34,934 nucleotides of DNA from Sulfurimonas sp. (lineage in GTDB: Bacteria > Campylobacterota > Campylobacteria > Campylobacterales > Sulfurimonadaceae), in contig NZ_JALXBK010000115.1 in assembly GCF_026991475.1 (NCBI RefSeq), forward strand, positions 1 through 34,934, written 5' to 3'. This document shows positions 24,170 through 31,170 of the stretch, piece by piece. The stretch's first letter is position 1, and each line of letters begins with the position of its first letter. A program made the position numbers and the translations under genes. Under the pieces are notes generated by a model. That model searched no databases, was not told the origin of the DNA, and was given only the letters and a program-made list of their open reading frames with translations.

Positions 24170-25278
24170 ACCATATTCTCTAATATAGTTCTTAATTTAA
24201 CAAACTGTTTTTTATCTGAAAACTTATCCTGACATTTTTTTTGTCCGGCTTGAGCCATATCTTTCTTTAGAGAAGGATTTTCTATAAGCTTTTGTATAGC
24301 CTCTGCTAAACTTTCGGCATTTTGATTTTCAAAAAGAAGTCCTGTTTTTTCATCATCTATGATTTCAACCACTCCTCCACTATTTGAACCAATAACAGCA
24401 CTGCCTACTTGCATAGCTTCAATAAGAACTAATCCAAATGTCTCTCTCTTTGAGGCTAAAACCACAGCGTCACAAATCTGATAAAAATGGTGTGGATTTT
24501 TCATAAAACCTAAAAAATGGATATTTTTTTCTATAAATCTTTTTTTTACATCATCTTTTAGCTCTAGCAAATATGATTCTTTCATAGGATGCCCTACAAA
24601 ATAAGCATTTACATTGAATCCTTTCTTTAAAAGAATATCTACAGCCTTTATGAGTAAATGCTGACCTTTTGCTTCATTGATTCTACCAACCATTCCAACA
24701 TTAAAGCTATCTTTACTAAACCCTAACTCTTTTTTTAACTCATTTTGTTTTTCATCATCTAACATTTCAGGCTTATCTGAACCCATATATAGAACTTCTA
24801 CTTGTGGACAAATCTCTTTAGGTATAAATTTTTCTAACTGTTTTTTTACCTGATGAGTAACAGGAAGTAGTAAATTTATATTTTTATATAACCACCTATG
24901 ATAAAAATCATCTTTAAATCTAGTCATAGTCATATTTCTAGTTTGTACTATTTTTGGATTTGATGTTGATAAAAGCTTCGCTAAAACTACAACTGGTAAA
25001 TCTTTTGTCCAGTGAGCATGGATGATCTCTATATTATTCTTATCTATAATATTGGCTATTTTTTTTGCCATAGAAAATATAAATAGATTTGATTTTTTAT
25101 CTAACATCTCATATTTATATGTTGTACCTGTATAGTACTGTTCTAATTTACCTTTTGAATTTATAAGGCTTATAACATTCATATCTTTATCAAGTGCTTT
25201 TGCACTACGAACCATATATAATTCAAGTCCACCTAAATCAGGAGATAAGCAAAGCTCCATTAGATTTTTTTTACTCAT
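24166..25278 (-). CDS. glycosyltransferase family 4
   Basis: A 370-residue GT-B retaining glycosyltransferase. The C-terminal donor half is unmistakable: NVGMVGRINEAKGQHLLIKA, then LASKRETFGLVLIEAM with the E-x7-E motif, and SNSGGVVEIIDDEKTGLLFE. The N-terminal half carries LSPDLGGLELYMV, a glycine-rich loop expected for acceptor binding. AGAGGAAAT precedes the ATG at a good distance. It is co-transcribed with the GT2 gene. Likely role: one of two consecutive sugar additions to lipopolysaccharide, capsule or a glycoprotein; the neighbours do not say which. Confidence 0.9.
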   Translation of the reverse strand: MSKKNLMELCLSPDLGGLELYMVRSAKALDKDMNVISLINSKGKLEQYYTGTTYKYEMLDKKSNLFIFSMAKKIANIIDKNNIEIIHAHWTKDLPVVVLAKLLSTSNPKIVQTRNMTMTRFKDDFYHRWLYKNINLLLPVTHQVKKQLEKFIPKEICPQVEVLYMGSDKPEMLDDEKQNELKKELGFSKDSFNVGMVGRINEAKGQHLLIKAVDILLKKGFNVNAYFVGHPMKESYLLELKDDVKKRFIEKNIHFLGFMKNPHHFYQICDAVVLASKRETFGLVLIEAMQVGSAVIGSNSGGVVEIIDDEKTGLLFENQNAESLAEAIQKLIENPSLKKDMAQAGQKKCQDKFSDKKQFVKLRTILENMV

Positions 25279-25414
25279 TTTTTATATTTCCTCTTTACAA
25301 GCTATTCTTGTAATTTTACCAAAGTAAGCTTGTAATACAATTTTATTAGGCACTTTTACAATAATCTAATTTAAGGTAAACCTCTCGAGTAATAACTGTT
25401 TAAAGCTCAAAGAG

Positions 25415-26473
25415 CTATATTAGTGGAGTAAGGTTTAAGTAAAAGATTGTTCCCTTGTCTATTTGACTCTCAACTGAGATTTTTATTTTTAACTCTTCAC
25501 AAAGTTTTTTGACAATATGCAGTCCTATGCCGATGCCACGCTCTTGCTCTTTGTAAAAACGCTCAAAGACTCGTTTGGGATTTTTGATGCCTTTACCGCT
25601 GTCTTGTATAAGAAGATTATTCTCTTTATAGCGAATATTTACTGTGCCATTTTTTTTATTGTACTTAGCTGCGTTTGAGAGTAGGTTATCTACAATTCTG
25701 CTAAAGGCATCTTTGTTCGTAAAGAGTTTCACATTCATGGTCTCAACACTAAAGTGAATGCTCTTGTAGTTACTGCTTATAAGATTTACTCTCTCTTGTA
25801 AAAAATCATAGAGCTCAAATTCTTCTTTTTGTGAGGCATGAGAGTTTAGGTAAGAACGCAAGTTTGATTGAAGATTTAAGATGTTGGCTACACTGTTTTC
25901 TATGCGTTTTATCTGTGATGTTTCGCCAAATTTACTTTTGAGCATTGAGATATTTAAACGCAAAGTAGAGAGAGGGGTGTTAAAGTCGTGTAAAATATCT
26001 TTGATGAACTCTTCAGTTAAACGCAGCGCATTGCGCAGTGGAGAGAGTGCATAGAGTGCAAAGCCAAAGGAGAGCAGGGCAATGATAAATTCAAGCAGTA
26101 AAAACTGTAACAAAAGGCTGCGTTTAATCTTACTTATTTTTGCAGCATAGAGGCTCTTTTTAAGATAAATTTTGAGGTAATTCTTTTTTGAATTGGGAAT
26201 GGTAAAGTAGGAAGTAAGTTCATCCTGCTTTTTGTAAAGCTTGTAGAGTTCATGCCCATTTTTTTGTACAAAATCTATGCCATACTCTTTACACTGCAGA
26301 TTAAAACTACAGATACGCATTTGTGAAAATATCTGTTCGTCAAGTGTTTGCACCTCTTTTTGGTAGTTGATAAAAAAGAGGGCCCCAATGAGTAGTGACT
26401 GGGAAAAGAAGAAGAGAAAAAAACTTTTAAGAAGTGATTCTTGTTCAACTTTTTTCAAGAATGTACCCCACAC
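25415..26473 (-). CDS. sensor histidine kinase
   Basis: An inner-membrane two-component sensor of 352 residues if the GTG at 26473 is used; a TTG at 26458 is the alternative. Two membrane helices (about 14-36 and 120-143) enclose a periplasmic sensor of about 80 residues with two close cysteines (ICSFNLQC). The phospho-accepting H162 is in ILHDFNTPLS, followed by the N box (DNLLSNAAKYNKK), G1 (DSGKGI), F box (FERFYK) and G2 (GIGIGLHIV). There is no clear HAMP domain. The start lies inside the end of the response-regulator gene. The 136-base gap downstream (25279-25414) holds only a weak 5-bp hairpin. The signal is unknown; a redox or metal cue fits the cysteines and the neighbouring Met/His-rich protein. 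Confidence 0.9.
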   Translation of the reverse strand: MWGTFLKKVEQESLLKSFFLFFFSQSLLIGALFFINYQKEVQTLDEQIFSQMRICSFNLQCKEYGIDFVQKNGHELYKLYKKQDELTSYFTIPNSKKNYLKIYLKKSLYAAKISKIKRSLLLQFLLLEFIIALLSFGFALYALSPLRNALRLTEEFIKDILHDFNTPLSTLRLNISMLKSKFGETSQIKRIENSVANILNLQSNLRSYLNSHASQKEEFELYDFLQERVNLISSNYKSIHFSVETMNVKLFTNKDAFSRIVDNLLSNAAKYNKKNGTVNIRYKENNLLIQDSGKGIKNPKRVFERFYKEQERGIGIGLHIVKKLCEELKIKISVESQIDKGTIFYLNLTPLI

Positions 26474-27080
26474 CTCGAATATTTTTTACAGGAAGTCCAG
26501 TAATGTGTTTGAATTTACTTAAGGCTACGCGAAGCGCAGAGTCAGATGGATTTACAAGACATTCCATCAAAATAGTTTTATCGAGGACATTGCCAATGTT
26601 TTGCATAAAAATATCGCATAGACACTCTTGGACCTCACCAAGAGGAACGATTTGTCCATCTTTATGCAGCTCTTTTTTCTGTGGCGAGTAGCGTAGATTT
26701 TTGTACTCTATATCTTTGCTGACCTGTGAGAGTTTAGCTTTAACGCGTATGAGCAGTTCCTCGGGAAAAAAAGGTTTTTTTATGTAATCATCCGCGCCTA
26801 CTTCAAACCCTTTTGCAATGGTATTTAAGTCCACAAGTGCACTAATAAAAATGGTAGGAGTATTGTCATCTGCATTTCTGAGACTCTCTAGCAGTTCTAT
26901 ACCATTCATATCAGGGACATTGATGTCAAAAACATACAAATCATACTTATTATCATAACTTGTATCTACTGCATCATTGCCATTATGCACAAGTGTTACC
27001 TTGTACTCATGCATCTCAAGCAACTCTTGGAGTGTCTCTGCTAGTTCATAATCATCTTCGAGTAAAAGGATATTAAAAAT
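26445..27080 (-). CDS. OmpR-family response regulator, apparent ATT start
   Basis: Receiver plus winged-helix DNA-binding protein. The receiver needs the strand NILLLEDD at its head. In this frame the only candidate before it is ATT at 27080, because an in-frame TAG lies at 27087-27089. The first conventional start, TTG 27023, would remove the acidic pocket. AAGGTAGG lies 5 bases before the ATT. Numbered from that ATT the protein has 211 residues, with acidic D9 and D10, phospho-acceptor D52 (FDINVPDMNG) and the lysine of DDYIKKPFF. The C-terminal domain ends in KNIRGVGYILE. It overlaps the outer-membrane-protein gene by 8 bases and the kinase gene by up to 29. Confidence 0.85.
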   Translation of the reverse strand: MFNILLLEDDYELAETLQELLEMHEYKVTLVHNGNDAVDTSYDNKYDLYVFDINVPDMNGIELLESLRNADDNTPTIFISALVDLNTIAKGFEVGADDYIKKPFFPEELLIRVKAKLSQVSKDIEYKNLRYSPQKKELHKDGQIVPLGEVQECLCDIFMQNIGNVLDKTILMECLVNPSDSALRVALSKFKHITGLPVKNIRGVGYILEKS

Positions 27081-27915
27081 AGTAACCTACCTTGAGAGAA
27101 AGAGCATTATCACTTGCTGAATCACTTAGACCATAAGCATAAGATAAAATTAAAAATCGGCTTTTATCTATAGAATAATATCCATAAAGAGATGCTGTTT
27201 GTATATCTTCTACACCTTTGTAAATACTATTTGAGAGATTATATGCGCCACTCATATAGAGTTTATTTGTAAAATAGTAACCTAAACCAGCACTATATGC
27301 ATTTGTATCTTGATAAATATAGTTAGTGTTAGTAGTATTAACATCATCATCATTAATCATAGTGTAACTGTAACCGCCAAAAATATTTATTTTAGCTACT
27401 GTATAACTAAGACTTGCCGAACCTGTGTAGTCTGTATTGTTATTATTAAGTGATGTTTGGTATGTTGGTAGTAATGCTCCTGCACCTAAACGCAGCGATA
27501 AGTTTCTGATAGGTCTGAAATTATAAGCGGCTCCAATAAAAGAGTCGTTTAATCCATCTTCATCAGATGAATTTTTTGTTGTAGTCTTATAATAAGAAGT
27601 AGATGCTTGTAGTGAAAAATTACCATAGTAATAGTCCATTTGCAAAGAACCTGAATAAGTGTCTGTTTGATTGAGCGTAGCATAATTTGAATCTGAAAAG
27701 TTTGCACCGATGATTACATCAGCATGTCCTTTTGATGCTTTTTTAACAGAGAGTTTTTTAATACTACATCCATTAATATCTACTAAATCTGTTAAGGGTG
27801 TGTTTGGACATTTGTCAACACTATTAGCTACTCCATCCATATCTGAATCAGAATAAGCAAAGAGTCCGCTAGATAGAAGACCAAAAGTCATTAGTATAAG
27901 TAAGATTTTATTCAT
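27073..27915 (-). CDS. outer-membrane beta-barrel protein with a thrombospondin type 3-like repeat
   Basis: A 280-residue exported protein. It has a signal peptide (about 1-20, ending LFA-Y), then an acidic calcium-binding repeat DSDMDGVANSVDKCPNTP with a second Cys in DINGC (about 22-52). Alternating Tyr/Ser/Asn-rich strands follow and end in Tyr-Tyr-Phe, the terminal aromatic expected for barrel assembly. Strand length suggests about ten strands. AGGAGAAA precedes the ATG. It lies directly upstream of the response regulator and overlaps it, so porin-like protein and two-component system form one unit. Whether it is a channel or a structural protein cannot be told. Confidence 0.85.
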   Translation of the reverse strand: MNKILLILMTFGLLSSGLFAYSDSDMDGVANSVDKCPNTPLTDLVDINGCSIKKLSVKKASKGHADVIIGANFSDSNYATLNQTDTYSGSLQMDYYYGNFSLQASTSYYKTTTKNSSDEDGLNDSFIGAAYNFRPIRNLSLRLGAGALLPTYQTSLNNNNTDYTGSASLSYTVAKINIFGGYSYTMINDDDVNTTNTNYIYQDTNAYSAGLGYYFTNKLYMSGAYNLSNSIYKGVEDIQTASLYGYYSIDKSRFLILSYAYGLSDSASDNALSLKVGYYF

Positions 27916-27950
27916 TTATTTCTCCTGAAAAAATTGGAAGTTTGAGTTGC

Positions 27951-27974
27951 ATAACCACTCTAAAAAGTGATTAT
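27951..27974. terminator. weak hairpin after the Met/His-rich gene
   Basis: Arms 27951-27959 and 27966-27974 pair over nine positions (one G-U in the RNA) with a six-base loop. It follows the stop at 27984 on the minus strand. There is no strong U-run, so it may attenuate rather than end transcription into the outer-membrane-protein gene. Confidence 0.35.
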
Positions 27975-27983
27975 ACTATGTTA

Positions 27984-28502
27984 TTAATGACGATTACTAA
28001 AATCGTTATTTTGAGTTTGATTATTTTGATGTTCCATTTGATCTATATGATTCATATGATCTCCAGCTTGCATTTGGTTTGTTCTTTGAGTTTGATCCAT
28101 GTGTTGCATAGCATGAGCTTGATGCTCCTGAATCATATCTTCTGTCATTTGATGCATATCTTCACCCATTTCTTGTGCGTGATCTTTTGTATCTTGAGCA
28201 TTTTTATGCATTTCCTCGCCCATATCTTGACCTGCTTTCATATTGCTTTGTGCTTGCCCTTGCATTTTCTCTTGCATTTGAGCAATAGCGTCTGTGCGCT
28301 CTTGTACATTCATATTTGCAAGTTGTTCTTTAAACTGGTTCATAAGTTGTACACGCTCTTGTGCAGGTGCATTTTGAATTTTTGTGATTTGAGCATCAAT
28401 ACCTGAGTTAGTGTTATTTGACTGTGTTGCAGTATCATCTGCCATACCTAAAGTTAATGCTCCAAGAAGAGCTACTGATAATGTGATTTTTGCGAAATTC
28501 AT
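27984..28502 (-). CDS. exported Met/His/Gln-rich protein, function unknown
   Basis: A 172-residue protein with a signal peptide (about 1-21, LGALTLGMA) and no cysteine. Residues 76-172 contain fourteen Met and ten His, often as Met-His or His-x-x-x-Met pairs inside a polar helix (GEEMHKNAQ, GEDMHQMTEDM, HAMQHMDQ), with imperfect repetition of the unit AQEMGEDMH. Such composition is seen in periplasmic copper- or silver-binding proteins, but no named family is recognised. It is 68 bases upstream of the outer-membrane-protein gene and probably in the same unit as the two-component system. The leader contains a 6-bp hairpin (28544-28559). A metal-buffer role is inference. Confidence 0.8.
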   Translation of the reverse strand: MNFAKITLSVALLGALTLGMADDTATQSNNTNSGIDAQITKIQNAPAQERVQLMNQFKEQLANMNVQERTDAIAQMQEKMQGQAQSNMKAGQDMGEEMHKNAQDTKDHAQEMGEDMHQMTEDMIQEHQAHAMQHMDQTQRTNQMQAGDHMNHIDQMEHQNNQTQNNDFSNRH

Positions 28503-28590
28503 TTTGAATCCTTTATGTTTTTAATTTTCAAACCTGAAAGTTTTCGCTTTTTGAAGCGACTTCCTTGTTTTGATAGTGGTATTATCACAT

Positions 28591-28801
28591 AAGAGTGTAA
28601 GCGGAGTGTTAGCAGTTTTTTCAGCCACTTGTTTCACGTCATTTGAAACTGATGCGTGAAGCAGAGCTTGTACAAACAAAGCAGAGTGGAAAGTGGATGA
28701 TATACAGTCTAACGCAAAATAAAATTCTCAACTGCTTGTTAGAAGATTTGCAAGAGGAGTTTGAAACTCTTCCAAAGGTCGTTGCCTGTTCAAGGTGCTA
28801 G
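28591..28801 (+). pseudogene. decayed ArsR-family transcriptional regulator
   Basis: The frame open from 28613 to TAG 28799-28801 encodes the recognition helix and wing of an ArsR repressor: QPLVSRHLKLMREAELVQ, then SGKWMIYSL and a C-terminal leucine-rich helix ending ACSRC. Just upstream, in a second frame, ECKRSVSSFF resembles the preceding ArsR segment but is shifted, with an in-frame TAA at 28590-28592. The part between them (about seven residues of the first DNA-contacting helix) is missing at a run of six T. I read this as a frameshift plus small deletion. The stop abuts the convergent ywbE stop. The rest of the 299-base gap (28503-28801) holds only the leader of the Met/His-rich gene. 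Confidence 0.6.
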
Positions 28802-28996
28802 CTAGTATATCTCTTGAACACGCCCAACTTCCCCACTCATTAAACGTACTTTGATGCCATGTGGATGTGTGGGTGATTTTGTAAGAATGTCACGAACGAT
28901 GCCATCGGTCAAATACCCTGTATCTTGGTCTTTTTTTAGCACTATGGCAACGCTCATTCCATGCTTTAGATTAGAGCGTTTTTTCCCATCAAGCAT
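28802..28996 (-). CDS. YwbE-family small protein (DUF2196)
   Basis: A 64-residue basic protein with the YwbE pattern: the N-terminal GKKRSNLKHGMSVAIVLKKD, then TDGIVRDILTKSPTHPHGIK and a C-terminal VRLMSGEVGRVQEI. This looks like a small beta-barrel of the KOW/SH3 type. The function is unknown. The start is 4 bases after the serS stop, with GGGAATG upstream, so it is translated with serS. An 8-base inverted repeat (28787-28794 and 28813-28820) spans its end and the end of the ArsR remnant and could form part of a terminator. Confidence 0.85.
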   Translation of the reverse strand: MLDGKKRSNLKHGMSVAIVLKKDQDTGYLTDGIVRDILTKSPTHPHGIKVRLMSGEVGRVQEIY

Positions 28997-29000
28997 TTGT

Positions 29001-30251
29001 TTACATTCCCATATATGGTTTTAAAACTTCAGGAATGCTAATACTTCCATCCTCGTTTTGGTAGTTTTCCATAATGGCAACGATGGTACGACCAACGGCT
29101 AATGAGCTTCCATTGAGTGTATTTACAAGTTCATTTTTCTTTCCGTTTTTGTAGCGGATTTTTGCACGTCTGGCTTGGAAATCTCTTGTGTTGGATATGG
29201 AACTTATCTCACGGTAAGTATTTTGTCCTGGAAGCCATACTTCGATGTCTGTCGTGTGCGCTGCACCAAAACCAAGATCTCCCGTACATAAGTTTACTAA
29301 ACGGTGTGGAAGCTCAAGTGCCGTTAAAATTTCTGAAGCAGTGTTTACCATATCGTCAAATACTGCTTCACTCTCTTCTGGTTTTGTGATGCAGACAAGC
29401 TCTACTTTATGAAACTGATGCTGACGGATGATACCGCGTGTATCACGTCCTGCTGCACCTGCTTCTTTTCTATAACAAGATGTGTAGCCTGTCATTTTAA
29501 TTGGAAGATTATCTGCTGGAATTATCTCATCTTGAAATAGGTTTGTCAAAGGGACTTCCGCAGTAGGAATAAGAAAAAGTTCTTGTCCCTCTATCTTATA
29601 AAGATCGTCTTCAAATTTTGGAAGTTGCCCAGTGCCTTCGAGTGCTTTTCTGTTTACAATGTGTGGCACACTTACTTCTGTGTAGCCTTTTTTTGCATTG
29701 TAATTGAGCATAAAGTTGATGAGTGCGCGTTCAAGTTTTGCACCCATATCGTAAGCAACACTAAAACGACTTCCTGCGAGTTTGACACCACGCTCGAAAT
29801 CTATCCAGCCGTTTTGTTCTGCAAGTTCCCAATGCTCTTTTGGTGTAAATGAAAACTCTTTTGGAGTAAGCACACGACCGAGCTCAACATTAGACTCTTC
29901 ATCTTCACCGTCTGGAACATCATCATCTGGAATGTTAGGAATTGCCATTGCAATTTTTTCAAGCTCCTCTTGGCGGAGTCTTTGCACTTCGAGTGCATCT
30001 GCAATGTGGATTTTGTTTTCATCTACTTTTGCTTTAAGCTCTGAGATGTCTTTGCCCTCACGCTTGTAAACACCAAACTCTTTACTCATAGCATTTTGTG
30101 CAGCTTGGAGTGATTCAAAATTTACTTTTGCCTCTTTGAGCTCTTCAAATTTTACTTTTACTTTTTCAAGTAGTTTCTCATCAACGCCTTTACGCATCAG
30201 TTTTTTGCTAACAGTATCAAACTCTTTTTGGAGTAGTTTTAAATCAATCAT
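29001..30251 (-). CDS. serS: seryl-tRNA synthetase
   Basis: Class II synthetase charging tRNA-Ser. The 416-residue protein begins with the long antiparallel coiled-coil arm (about 1-105, Lys/Glu/Leu-rich) that grips the tRNA variable arm. It then shows motif 2 ([17 protein letters not shown], followed by [10 protein letters not shown]) and motif 3 ([17 protein letters not shown]) with the PEVLKPYMG ending common to the family. Serine-binding TAEVPLT is present. Length and motifs are normal. The gene is 38 bases downstream of a ModA-like gene on the same strand and may be read from its promoter. Confidence 0.97.
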   Translation of the reverse strand: MIDLKLLQKEFDTVSKKLMRKGVDEKLLEKVKVKFEELKEAKVNFESLQAAQNAMSKEFGVYKREGKDISELKAKVDENKIHIADALEVQRLRQEELEKIAMAIPNIPDDDVPDGEDEESNVELGRVLTPKEFSFTPKEHWELAEQNGWIDFERGVKLAGSRFSVAYDMGAKLERALINFMLNYNAKKGYTEVSVPHIVNRKALEGTGQLPKFEDDLYKIEGQELFLIPTAEVPLTNLFQDEIIPADNLPIKMTGYTSCYRKEAGAAGRDTRGIIRQHQFHKVELVCITKPEESEAVFDDMVNTASEILTALELPHRLVNLCTGDLGFGAAHTTDIEVWLPGQNTYREISSISNTRDFQARRAKIRYKNGKKNELVNTLNGSSLAVGRTIVAIMENYQNEDGSISIPEVLKPYMGM

Positions 30252-30289
30252 AATTTTCCTAATCAGTATTACTTAAATAATTAACGTGA

Positions 30290-31078
30290 TTATAGCAAAT
30301 TTATATATCCGTTGTCTTGAAAGATTTTTTTCCCTGTATTTGAGTGGATAAATCGGAGAAATTTTTGTGCATTTGGATTTTTAAGTCCCTCTTTTGATAC
30401 AACATAAGCTTGAATAATATGGTTATAGAGCTTTGTGTCGATTTGTATCCAGTCTATTCCCTCTTTTTTTCTCCCTTTTGGAAGAATATATAGAGCCGAT
30501 TTTGATAAAAATCCAGCATCTCCTCTCCAAATAACATTATCTATAGCGGTTGCAACATCTGAAGAGTAGCGTACTTTTTTAAGTGTTTTCATATCGCATT
30601 TTGAATTTTTTAGTACTTGCATTGCAGCTACACCATAAGGAGCGGTTTTCTTGTTTGCTATTGTAATGTTTTTTATTTTTTTTGATGCGAGCACTTTGAT
30701 TCCTTCTTTTTGAAGAGGAAGATATTTTGGTACAAAAAGTATAAGCAATCCTTGTGTATAGTCTATTGGTTTTGTGGCACTTTTTTTTAGCTTATAAATT
30801 TGTGCTGGATAGCGTTTGTTTGCTGAGAAATATATGTCGTACTCTTTACCATGTAAAATGGCATCTGCTGAATAGCCCGAAGAGTCGTATTGTATATGTA
30901 CTGAGGCATTTGGATATTTTTTATAAAATGCTTGTATTATTTGAGGAAAAACAAATTCTAAATTACTCGATGCCAAGATAAAAGCCGGTCTTACATAGGC
31001 TTTTGTTACATTTTTATCTGCTGATAAAGTACTTATTTGTAGGAGTAAAAAAAATAATAATATAAGTTTTTTGCACAT
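30290..31078 (-). CDS. ModA-like molybdate/oxyanion-binding periplasmic protein
   Basis: A 262-residue solute-binding protein with a signal peptide (about 1-20, ending LSA-D). The ModA pattern is visible: ILASSNLEFVFPQI near the N terminus, SSGYSADAILHGKEYDIYFSA, TAPYGVAAMQVL, and a final FLRFIHSNTGKKIFQDNGY. No permease or ATPase genes (modB, modC) are adjacent, so it is either an orphan binding protein or serves a transporter encoded elsewhere. The bound anion may be molybdate or tungstate. Transcription diverges from the HD-GYP gene across a 92-base space. Confidence 0.8.
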   Translation of the reverse strand: MCKKLILLFFLLLQISTLSADKNVTKAYVRPAFILASSNLEFVFPQIIQAFYKKYPNASVHIQYDSSGYSADAILHGKEYDIYFSANKRYPAQIYKLKKSATKPIDYTQGLLILFVPKYLPLQKEGIKVLASKKIKNITIANKKTAPYGVAAMQVLKNSKCDMKTLKKVRYSSDVATAIDNVIWRGDAGFLSKSALYILPKGRKKEGIDWIQIDTKLYNHIIQAYVVSKEGLKNPNAQKFLRFIHSNTGKKIFQDNGYINLL

Positions 31079-31137
31079 TTGTTTTTCTTTAAAGTCAAAT
31101 TCTTGAATAATTTTAGCGTAAGTATATTTAATATTGC

Positions 31138-31143
31138 TATAAT
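31138..31143 (+). promoter_or_regulatory. predicted -10 box for the HD-GYP gene
   Basis: TATAAT in the context GCTATAAT, 28 bases before the ATG at 31171, giving a leader of about 20 bases. The purine run GGGACAGAGGG directly precedes the ATG, so the Shine-Dalgarno is either GGGA or unusually close. Confidence 0.55.
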
Positions 31144-31170
31144 GTTATAAAGTGAGATTGGGACAGAGGG

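Noticed and set aside
26445-27023. Response regulator start at TTG 27023
   Set aside because: It would delete the first beta strand and the acidic pair of the receiver, which are plainly encoded in frame just upstream.
27942-28406. Plus-strand open frame of 154 codons opposite the Met/His-rich gene
   Set aside because: It is the antisense of a repetitive Met/His/Gln coding region (Met and His codons read as His and Met), has no ribosome site, and its Leu/His/Ile-rich product matches nothing.
28544-28559. Six-base hairpin (TCGCTT/AAGCGA) as a terminator or riboswitch
   Set aside because: Too short and without a proper U-run in either direction; noted only as a leader hairpin of the Met/His-rich gene.
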